Assembly (NCBI GenBank): GCA_905233405.1 | Contig: CAJOEG010000056.1 | Location: forward strand, 1 to 11,949 | Source: an uncultured Bacteroidales bacterium | GTDB lineage: Bacteria; Bacteroidota; Bacteroidia; Bacteroidales; ML635J-15 | Reading direction: 5' to 3' | Length of the DNA: 11,949 bases | Part shown: positions 6,653 through 11,453 of the stretch, piece by piece | Position numbering within the stretch: position 1 is the first letter of the stretch | Layout: every line of letters begins with the position of its first letter | The notes under the pieces: generated by a model | What the model saw: the letters and a program-made list of their open reading frames with translations, nothing else | Told to the model about the DNA's origin: nothing | The model's database searches: none | Position numbers and translations under genes: made by a program

Positions 6653-6832
6653 TTATTCCTTGTTTCTAATCATTACCGAAGCCGACAAGCATACTATTGC
6701 CGACGACATCATCATAATTATGTCCTTCATTGTGCCTTTCGACAGAATGCTTAATACAACGCAAGCAACACCCAGTCCGAGTGCTACGCAGTTGAGTATG
6801 AGTGCCGGTAAATTTTGTTTCTTTTTGTCCAT
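6653..6832 (-). CDS. 59-residue two-helix membrane peptide, first gene of the MoxR operon
   Basis: A small gene, ATG at 6832 to TAA at 6653-6655, encoding 59 residues. It begins with a basic stretch (MDKKKQN), then a first hydrophobic helix (about 8-30, with LILNCVALGLGVACVVLSIL), a short polar turn (SKGTMKD), a second helix (about 38-54, IIMMMSSAIVCLSASVMI), and a basic end (RNKE). An AAGGAAT run precedes the ATG, and a TAAATTTG promoter box lies 25 bases upstream. It is 22 bases from moxR, so it is likely co-transcribed and encodes an inner-membrane micropeptide with both ends in the cytosol. The hydrophobic pattern, RBS and position support it. I do not recognise a family; a role with the MoxR/DUF58 membrane complex is inference. 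Confidence 0.72.
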   Translation of the reverse strand: MDKKKQNLPALILNCVALGLGVACVVLSILSKGTMKDIIMMMSSAIVCLSASVMIRNKE

Positions 6833-6857
6833 ATTCCTTTTTTAGTTTTTGCAGATG

Positions 6858-6865
6858 CAAATTTA
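6858..6865 (-). promoter_or_regulatory. -7 promoter box of the MoxR operon
   Basis: Minus-strand TAAATTTG, a match to TAnnTTTG, 25 bases upstream of the 59-residue gene. A weak GTTTT lies 19 bases further upstream at the -33 position instead of a clean TTG. It is the most plausible promoter for the four-gene operon. Confidence 0.5.
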
Positions 6866-6927
6866 AATTATTATGCAATTATATAAAACTAAAATTGAAT
6901 TAGATAAATGTTTAAATAGTGTTAAAA

Positions 6928-6993
6928 GGGTTCAACGTTTAAGGGTTCAAAATGTTCAACGTTCAAGGGGTTCAAGGGTTCAACGTTTAGGGA
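6928..6993. repeat. Degenerate GTTCAA-rich tandem repeat
   Basis: A run of GGGTTCAA/CGTTCAA-type units. GGGTTCAACGTTTA occurs exactly twice, at 6928-6941 and 6976-6989, with shorter variants between. It begins the 310-base gene-free stretch between the MoxR operon and the TPR-like gene. The spacing is irregular and no CRISPR-like repeat/spacer order is present. Confidence 0.65.
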
Positions 6994-7067
6994 TTGTAGC
7001 GACGCAATGCTTTGCGTCGGTGTTCGATGATTAAATGTTCAGTGCCCTCGCCTTTTTCTGTTGTGTC
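6992..7067. repeat. Dispersed repeat unit, copy 1
   Basis: A 76-base unit starting GATTGTAG, containing the hairpin GACGCAA-TGCT-TTGCGTC (7001-7018) followed by GGTGTTC, a diverged centre, then CTCGCC, T5, and TGTTGTGTC. A second copy lies at 7114-7190, offset 122 bases. The hairpin half is almost identical in both copies and the 3' half more diverged. Confidence 0.7.
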
Positions 7068-7083
7068 GTGGCGCGCCGCGACA
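7064..7083. repeat. 20-bp near-perfect GC-rich palindrome
   Basis: TGTCGTGGCGCGCCGCGACA is self-complementary except for one T/G position pair, with GGCGCGCC at its centre. It stands out from its A/T-rich surroundings and follows directly on the end of repeat copy 1; the corresponding place after copy 2 lacks it. REP-like; no protein match can be inferred. Confidence 0.6.
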
Positions 7084-7113
7084 GTACAATGTTGAAGATT
7101 TGGAGGTTTCAAA

Positions 7114-7190
7114 GATTGTAGACGCAATGCTTTGCGTCGGTGTTCAGGATTTCAAAGTTCAATGGCATCGCCGTTTTTCCCTGTTGTGTC
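7114..7190. repeat. Dispersed repeat unit, copy 2
   Basis: Second copy of the unit at 6992-7067, with the same hairpin GACGCAA-TGCT-TTGCGTC at 7121-7138 and the same ending TGTTGTGTC. Its last two bases form part of the stop codon (7189-7191, minus strand) of the TPR-like gene, so the repeat abuts or defines that gene's 3' end. Confidence 0.7.
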
Positions 7191-7770
7191 ATTCTGATTC
7201 CCAATCATCCATAGTTTGATTGATGTTTTCATTGTCTTCAATTATTTCCTCTTTGTGCAACATGGGCAACGTGCTCTTAAGGTACAGCAGCTCGAACTCG
7301 TAGTACATTGCCAAAAATTCGCGACCAAGTTTGTGCAGGCATTTAATCATCCGTTCCATAGCATAGTAGCGCTGATATGAATAATCTGGTTTGGTAATTT
7401 CCAATACTCTGTACAGTGGCAATGTCTTTTCCAGAAGCGGCAATGCCTTATCGTATTCGTTGCGCTCCATATACATATATGCCAAATTATCCATTGGGGC
7501 GGCAATCTCATCAAGGTACATCGGTATTATATAGTCTGTGGTGGTGTCCGACTGCATTCCCAACTCCTCAAAATATTCGCGAACAATTTCGGCAAAAATC
7601 TTTTGGCGGTTGCCCGTCAGCATTTCCACCTCCTCCGAATAAGCGAATTTCAAATATTCAATGCTGTCAGCGTTTTCGTTACATTCTACAAGTTTCTTGT
7701 AATATTCAAATTCTTTGTCGCTGTCGTTAGAATGATACTCGTGATTTTCGTTTGGGTTGTTATTGTTCAT
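7189..7770 (-). CDS. TPR-like helical protein of unknown function
   Basis: A 193-residue, mostly helical, acidic cytosolic protein. The N-terminus is Asn-rich and disordered-looking (MNNNNPNENHEYHSNDSDKE). Residues about 88-165 resemble tetratricopeptide helices: PMDNLAYMYMERNEYDKALPLLEK has the A-x-x-Y and Y-x-x-A-x-P/L spacing of a TPR, followed by helices around AMERMIKCLHKLGRE. TPRs mediate protein-protein contacts; no catalytic motif, signal or membrane segment is seen. It is preceded by 124 A/T-rich bases after the UDG-like gene and may belong to the same transcript or have its own weak promoter (an AAAATTTG box near 7857-7864 misses the consensus by one base). The 3' end coincides with a dispersed repeat, so the C-terminus may not be original. 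Confidence 0.72.
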   Translation of the reverse strand: MNNNNPNENHEYHSNDSDKEFEYYKKLVECNENADSIEYLKFAYSEEVEMLTGNRQKIFAEIVREYFEELGMQSDTTTDYIIPMYLDEIAAPMDNLAYMYMERNEYDKALPLLEKTLPLYRVLEITKPDYSYQRYYAMERMIKCLHKLGREFLAMYYEFELLYLKSTLPMLHKEEIIEDNENINQTMDDWESE

Positions 7771-7876
7771 TTCTTAAAGTCTTTTGTATATTTGGTATTT
7801 CATTGTCTATATTTTTCCTCTAAAGAAAAATTATAATATATTGACTATCAACGCCAAATTTTCTTTATTATACTGG

Positions 7877-7899
7877 CATAAAAATCAATAATTTTTATG
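7877..7899 (-). terminator. A/T-only hairpin at the end of the UDG-like gene
   Basis: CATAAAAAT (7877-7885) and ATTTTTATG (7891-7899) form a 9-bp stem with a 5-base loop, overlapping the stop codon of the gene ending at 7895. It may act as a weak minus-strand terminator or RNA 3' end protector; with only A/T pairs in its core the call is tentative. Confidence 0.35.
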
Positions 7900-8560
7900 T
7901 AAGTTTGTGGTGGCAATACACAATATATGCATTGCCAAATAAGTCGGAACGAAGTATTTCATATTTCTTAATTGCATTTGCATACGGACCACAGGCGATA
8001 ATCACAACCTTAAACTGATTGAAAAAATTCGTTCTTCGCATCCAATCAAATCTGTCCCTAATGCTGTCTTCTATCTTTTTGTGTTCAGGTTTCTTTAGTC
8101 CTGAATCATTAGGACGACAAATGTCGTTCAATTCCGTAATGAAACAGTCGTTGAAAAAGTCTATATAATCGGATTTCTTGTATTCTTTACCGTTGCAAGC
8201 CCTTATCTTGTCTATTAGTCGTTGATAGTAATAGTAGGTTGCGCTTGGTCTGCCAATTTCTTTGTTCTTGGATTGCTTCTTGTTTTCCAATTTGTAATAT
8301 GGATTTATAGGGTGGAAGTTCCCATGCTCAAAGTCGTATGGTTCTATACCTGATTTAAAACCAAAACCATGTCCTTCAAAACTCTTTTTCCATTGATTGA
8401 AATTTGGTGCATAAAATTTTTTCCAATTATCACTGCCTTCTTCTGCGGTACACTCTTTTCCTACAATTAAAATCTTGGCATCAGGGTTTCCATAACCGAT
8501 AAATGGTTTAAGATTCATTTTCTCAAGGTCATTGAGTAGCTGTTCTAATCTTTTGTACAT
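7895..8560 (-). CDS. Uracil-DNA glycosylase superfamily-like protein
   Basis: A 221-residue protein whose N-terminal part matches the first motif of the uracil-DNA glycosylase fold: PFIGYGNPDAKILIVGKE (about 19-36), where family members have G-x-G-(D/N)-P-x-A-x-I-(L/M)-x-V-G. A late hydrophobic strand, FKVVIIACGPYANAIKK (about 184-200), and a His pair in IVYCHHKLT (H217, H218) fall where the fold has its central strand and C-terminal His motif. The middle is rich in Lys, Asn and aromatic residues. Canonical enzymes have a residue such as Asn or Asp soon after motif 1 and an HPS-type motif at the end; neither is clear here, so DNA glycosylase activity is uncertain. It ends a few residues after the His pair, shorter than many relatives. 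It lies 42 bases downstream of the WYL regulator. Composition in sampled lines is 33-37% GC, against 57% in a Bat-operon line, suggesting transfer. Confidence 0.62.
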   Translation of the reverse strand: MYKRLEQLLNDLEKMNLKPFIGYGNPDAKILIVGKECTAEEGSDNWKKFYAPNFNQWKKSFEGHGFGFKSGIEPYDFEHGNFHPINPYYKLENKKQSKNKEIGRPSATYYYYQRLIDKIRACNGKEYKKSDYIDFFNDCFITELNDICRPNDSGLKKPEHKKIEDSIRDRFDWMRRTNFFNQFKVVIIACGPYANAIKKYEILRSDLFGNAYIVYCHHKLT

Positions 8561-8602
8561 AATTATTGTTGTTAAGTTATTTATATTAATATGCTTGTGA
8601 AC

Positions 8603-9523
8603 TTACTTATATAATTCATTTATCTTCTCTGCATCGTATTTCATCCAATCTACCAATCTTTGCGGTGCCAACACCTTGACTTCTGCTCCCATAGAGCGCA
8701 ATTCCTGAATGAAGTCGAATGTTGTGGCAATCTTCAGTTCGAATATTGAATATCCGTCATTTTTACCAAATGCGCTTTCTGGAACGGTTTCAATTTCCTT
8801 TTGCGAATGGTGTAGTGGCAACGAACGCAGGTACATTGCCCGGAATGATGTCGCCCATATACGCACAATTTCTGGTTTTTCGTTCATAATTACGCCATAA
8901 TAGTCGCGGAAATATTTTTCTGCATCAAAATTGTGCGGTATGGAATATTTCCTGTCGGTAATGTTCATTTCCGAGAATCTGTCGAGTGCAAAAACTCGCA
9001 AACCGTCGTGTACATTTGTCCTTGCCAGCACATACCAGCGTCGCTTGAACGATTTTAGACAGTATGGCTCCATTTCGAACTGCGATTTTGTCTGGCTAAA
9101 ATAACTTTGGTATGAGACAGATAATGCGCGATTGGTTTTAATGGCATTCACAATCGGACTTAGATAGTTGTTTCCCGACGGCATCTGCTCGACAAGTATT
9201 TGTTTCCTTATGTCCTTACATTCCATAACGAAGTTGCTCAGCGATATTGTTTCTACAAGCCATTTTTCGAATGAGGCATCTTTCAGGTTGGTAATAATCT
9301 CGTACTTGTTGTTTGAGCGGTTGCACTTGATTTCCACACCGAAAATGCTTTCAATTGCTCGCAAATCGCGGTAGAATGTCCGCTCTGGAATATGGTTTTC
9401 GTGATTGTTGTTCCGGTACGAAAGTCTCCATTTGCGGTCAATTTCTTCCTTAGTGATTGGTCCCGACGAATATAGTGTGTTAACCAACCATATATAACGC
9501 TGAAATTGTACTATAGGTGTCAT
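8603..9523 (-). CDS. WYL-domain transcriptional regulator (wHTH-WYL-WCX)
   Basis: A 306-residue regulator. The frame extends upstream to a TTG at 9571, but the ATG at 9523 is preferred: a complete promoter (TTG-N19-TATTTTTG) lies between them and the TTG itself forms its -33 element. An N-terminal winged helix (about 1-75; ITKEEIDRKW..., PERTFYRDLRAIESIFG) is followed by the WYL domain (about 115-200; ALSVSYQSY..., EPYCLKSFKRRWYVLAR, LRVFALDRF), where the eponymous motif reads WYV, then a WCX-type C-terminus (about 210-306) with IWATSFRAMYLRSLPLH. WYL domains sense ligands, often nucleic-acid related, and many such regulators control defence genes; others are plain housekeeping regulators. 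The UDG-like gene follows after 42 bases and is a likely co-transcribed target. The short 5' leader suggests near-leaderless translation. Confidence 0.88.
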   Translation of the reverse strand: MTPIVQFQRYIWLVNTLYSSGPITKEEIDRKWRLSYRNNNHENHIPERTFYRDLRAIESIFGVEIKCNRSNNKYEIITNLKDASFEKWLVETISLSNFVMECKDIRKQILVEQMPSGNNYLSPIVNAIKTNRALSVSYQSYFSQTKSQFEMEPYCLKSFKRRWYVLARTNVHDGLRVFALDRFSEMNITDRKYSIPHNFDAEKYFRDYYGVIMNEKPEIVRIWATSFRAMYLRSLPLHHSQKEIETVPESAFGKNDGYSIFELKIATTFDFIQELRSMGAEVKVLAPQRLVDWMKYDAEKINELYK

Positions 9524-9541
9524 ATTTGATGATTTTATCTG

Positions 9542-9571
9542 CAAAAATACTTTAATTTCTTTTGTAATCAA
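9542..9571 (-). promoter_or_regulatory. Promoter of the WYL regulator gene
   Basis: Minus strand: TTG at 9571-9569, a spacer of exactly 19 bases, then TATTTTTG at 9549-9542, an ideal Bacteroidetes promoter (TTG-N19-TAnnTTTG). The start of transcription would fall about 10 bases before the ATG at 9523. The -33 and most of the spacer lie inside the 3' end of the upstream membrane-protein gene. Confidence 0.72.
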
Positions 9572-10247
9572 GCTTTTTCTGTTTTTTGCGTTTTGCTTTA
9601 ATGAGTCGGTTTATTTGTCTAAAATATGTGATGTAAATCCGTAGCAAGATGTAAACTATAACTCCAATCCAAAACAAGACAATGTAAGTCGTAGATAACT
9701 TGCGATACCATTCGTAAATTGCACAAAATGCGAGACCACCGAATACAATTGCATACAAAATTATGAATAGTCCTGATTTCCCAATTATTTTTCGCCACCT
9801 CGATGTGTATCGTTTCCATTTCAGGTGTACAATGCCTTCCGCCAATGGGTCAATCCTATCCAGTCGCGATATTCCCTTGCAGAATTTGCTGAAAAGAGCA
9901 TCGGTGTATTTGTTGCGTACTCGGTTTTCTGCATCGAATATGTGTTTCCACGATTCCGATGTCAATTGAACCTCCAATGATTCTAGTTGGTTAAGCAGTG
10001 TCTTTTTGTCATCGGCAAAGACGATGTCCCTAATTTCGTCGATATTATTGATTACTGCGGCATCTATGGAGTTTAGCATAGCGGCGTCTTCCAAGTCTTG
10101 CTTGTGTTCTTCTGCTTTTTCCTTGCCACGGTGGTAAGTGCGATGTTCGCTCTGGTCTAATCCCAACGATTCTGCGATTCTGTTTCCTACGGCATTTGCT
10201 CCTAGTCGTCCAAGTTGCCTACCGAATCCTGTTTTAAAACTTCCCAT
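9552..10247 (-). CDS. Two-helix membrane protein of unknown function
   Basis: A 231-residue protein with an unusual N-terminus (MGSFKTGFGRQLGRLGANAV), Gly/Arg-rich and amphipathic, then a charged helical region (about 35-150), two membrane helices (about 158-177 and 187-207) and a very basic tail (KAKRKKQKKLDYKR). With the helices at the C-terminal end, most of the protein and the basic tail are predicted in the cytosol. I have a general impression of Bacteroidetes hypothetical proteins that share the MGxFKxGFGRxLG start, but cannot name a family. It lies 28 bases upstream of the WYL gene, whose promoter overlaps this gene's end. Its own upstream region holds only a poor box (TTCTTTTG, 10275-10282). 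Role unknown. Confidence 0.7.
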   Translation of the reverse strand: MGSFKTGFGRQLGRLGANAVGNRIAESLGLDQSEHRTYHRGKEKAEEHKQDLEDAAMLNSIDAAVINNIDEIRDIVFADDKKTLLNQLESLEVQLTSESWKHIFDAENRVRNKYTDALFSKFCKGISRLDRIDPLAEGIVHLKWKRYTSRWRKIIGKSGLFIILYAIVFGGLAFCAIYEWYRKLSTTYIVLFWIGVIVYILLRIYITYFRQINRLIKAKRKKQKKLDYKRN

Positions 10248-10352
10248 TGCCTAATATGTTTTAGTTTTCGGGTGCAAAAGAACATGCACAAACTGACAAC
10301 ATTAGGCCGAAGCTGAAAATTTTTCGTAATGCTCGCTTTGAAAAAAATCTCG

Positions 10353-10380
10353 TTGCGAAACAAAAAAAGTATTATCTTTG
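10353..10380 (+). promoter_or_regulatory. Promoter of the tRNA-Arg gene
   Basis: TATCTTTG at 10373-10380 matches TAnnTTTG, with TTG at 10353-10355 (17-base spacer, slightly short of the usual 19). The mature tRNA begins 17 bases downstream of the box, as expected for a short 5' leader. Confidence 0.65.
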
Positions 10381-10397
10381 CGGTCTCAAAATTGGAT

Positions 10398-10469
10398 GGC
10401 CTGATAGTTCAATGGATAGAATGGCGGTTTCCTAAACCGTAGATTCGGGTTCGATTCCCGGTCGGGCTA
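10398..10469 (+). tRNA. tRNA-Arg (anticodon CCU)
   Basis: A 72-base cloverleaf can be drawn in full. Acceptor GGCCTGA pairs with TCGGGCT (10462-10468), with G-U pairs at two positions, then T8-A9. The D-stem is GTTC/GAAT with loop AATGGATA. The anticodon stem is GCGGT/ACCGT around loop TTCCTAA, giving anticodon CCT (10431-10433). A 4-base variable loop follows, then T-stem TCGGG/CCCGG with T-loop TTCGATT, and discriminator A10469. CCA is not encoded. It reads AGG codons. A promoter box lies 17 bases upstream and a terminator follows. Confidence 0.95.
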
Positions 10470-10477
10470 CGAAATAC

Positions 10478-10516
10478 AAATCACAAGTGTTTGAAAATTA
10501 AATGCTTGTGATTTTT
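10478..10516 (+). terminator. Terminator of the tRNA-Arg gene
   Basis: AAATCACAAG (10478-10487) and CTTGTGATTT (10505-10514) form a perfect 10-bp stem with a 17-base loop, followed by T's (TTTTTCTTTT across the stem end). It starts nine bases after the tRNA. Confidence 0.8.
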
Positions 10517-10526
10517 CTTTTGGTAA

Positions 10527-10547
10527 ATCGCACCACCATCGCACCAC
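10527..10547. repeat. Direct repeat with 11-bp period just downstream of the tRNA
   Basis: ATCGCACCAC occurs at 10527-10536 and again at 10538-10547, one helical turn apart. Such phased short repeats beside a tRNA 3' end resemble protein-binding sites, for example arm sites of a tRNA-targeting integrase. No integrase gene is in the window, so this is only suggestive. Confidence 0.4.
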
Positions 10548-10586
10548 GGATTTCGGCGAATGGTTTTAGCATAAAGAAATACGATG

Positions 10587-10617
10587 AAAAAAAAGCCAGC
10601 CGCAAAAGCGACTGACT
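10587..10617 (-). terminator. Minus-strand terminator (distal)
   Basis: Minus strand AGTCAGTCGC pairs with GCGGCTGGCT around TTTT (10 bp, two G-U), followed by T8 (bases 10587-10594). It is the second of two terminators facing the same way. Confidence 0.75.
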
Positions 10618-10654
10618 TGTGATATTAACTCTCGTTGAATATGGTAATTCAACG
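10587..10654 (-). ncRNA. Candidate small RNA between two terminators
   Basis: On the minus strand a TATCTTTG -7 box (10665-10658) is followed within four bases by the hairpin CGTTGAAT-N6-ATTCAACG (10654-10633), a linker AGAGTTAATATCACA and then the terminator at 10617-10587. Promoter box, 5' hairpin and 3' terminator are the layout of a ~65-nucleotide sRNA. Weak points: no TTG at -33, because the -33 region falls in the upstream terminator hairpin, and no homologue is known to me. Confidence 0.33.
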
Positions 10655-10667
10655 ATGCAAAGATAAT

Positions 10668-10694
10668 AAAAAAAGCCACTCGTTACGAGTGGCT
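10668..10694 (-). terminator. Terminator of the DUF6266 gene pair
   Basis: AGCCACTCG (10674-10682), TTA, CGAGTGGCT (10686-10694): a perfect 9-bp stem followed on the minus strand by seven T's. It lies 41 bases downstream of the stop of the gene at 10736. Confidence 0.88.
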
Positions 10695-10735
10695 GCAAAA
10701 ACAATAATAACATATGGACTTAAGATCTGCTAGCA

Positions 10736-11437
10736 TCAATGTCCCGCTACTGCCCTGCGCAGATACTTCGCTGCACTGAACTTGACAACATTCTTTGCCG
10801 GAATGTTGATGATTTCCTTCGGCTTTTTGGGATTGTGACCCGTACCAGCATAAGCATAGAAAGTATCACCGTCATTGAACGATTCAAGCAATCCTATTTC
10901 GATGCGGTACTGCTCATCTTCTCTCTTTGCATTAAGATAGTCAATCATTACATCAACAATGCCCTCGTTAGCTGATTTCCTTACCATAACAACAGCAACC
11001 ATGTCATCATTGAAAGCCGTTTCTTCATCGGCATCATTTACCCAGTTTAAGTTGAGCGACAAAGTTGTTTCGTCCTCATTAAAAACTACCTGAAGGTCTG
11101 TTAATCCTTTCCTTGAAAATTCTCCGAAGGAGAGTCTTTCAAGGTCGATTTCATCGTTGACAATGGCGCTGTCATAATTGATGCGAACTGCAGCGTTGAA
11201 CGCCGACTGCTTCTTGGCATTGCTCCAATTCGACAATTTTGTTATCGGATTGGCCTTTGCCATGATAGATGCTATCGTTTTGAAGTTCGACCTAACTGTT
11301 ACCTGTGCTGCGGTTTTCGGATTGGCTACAGAGGTCGCAAGAGACCTCATGTAGTCAATGCCTTTCCACGAACCGCCAACTACTGTTCCCGTTTTCCCTG
11401 AGAATCCTCCCAGAACACCTTTCTTTATCTTTCCCAT
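10736..11437 (-). CDS. DUF6266 family protein with HU/IHF-like C-terminal segment
   Basis: A 233-residue protein. The N-terminus (about 1-60), with MGKIKKGVLGGFSGKTGTVV followed by GGSWKGIDYMRSLATSVANPKTAAQ, is the recognisable start of the Bacteroidetes DUF6266 family, whose function is unknown. A helical part (about 60-90) and a beta-rich part (about 112-195; LSLNLNWVND, MVAVVMVRKS, DTFYAYAG) follow. The end, about 199-231, reads TGHNPKKPKEIINIPAKNVV then KFSAAKYLRRAVAG. This matches the last beta-arm strand and helix of HU proteins, which run GRNP-x-TG-x-E-I-x-IPA-x-x-V-x-F-x-x-G-K-x-L-x-x-AV. The rest of the HU fold is not apparent, so DNA binding is only a possibility. No signal or membrane segment. 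It follows a related gene by 16 bases and is closed by a strong terminator. The start is the natural DUF6266 start. Confidence 0.85.
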   Translation of the reverse strand: MGKIKKGVLGGFSGKTGTVVGGSWKGIDYMRSLATSVANPKTAAQVTVRSNFKTIASIMAKANPITKLSNWSNAKKQSAFNAAVRINYDSAIVNDEIDLERLSFGEFSRKGLTDLQVVFNEDETTLSLNLNWVNDADEETAFNDDMVAVVMVRKSANEGIVDVMIDYLNAKREDEQYRIEIGLLESFNDGDTFYAYAGTGHNPKKPKEIINIPAKNVVKFSAAKYLRRAVAGH

Positions 11438-11453
11438 GATATGATATTTTTTA

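Noticed and set aside
6666..6878. 70-codon minus-strand frame upstream of moxR
   Set aside because: It overlaps the 59-residue frame in another register, has no hydrophobic or domain pattern, and its start lies upstream of the likely transcription start.
7001..7018. Intrinsic terminator at the GACGCAA/TTGCGTC hairpin
   Set aside because: No T-run follows the stem on either strand, and the same hairpin recurs at 7121-7138 as part of a repeat unit.
6928..7145. CRISPR array
   Set aside because: Repeats are irregular in length and spacing, only two copies of the hairpin unit exist, and no cas genes are present.
9524..9571. Extended N-terminus of the WYL regulator from the TTG at 9571
   Set aside because: That triplet is the -33 element of a promoter with exact spacing, and the extension would overlap the upstream gene; the wHTH begins naturally at the ATG 9523.
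10498..10713. 71-codon minus-strand frame between the tRNA and the DUF6266 gene, possibly an integrase fragment
   Set aside because: It runs through two intrinsic terminators and the tRNA terminator stem; the internal piece beginning MLKPFAEIRGAMVV is too short to match an integrase.
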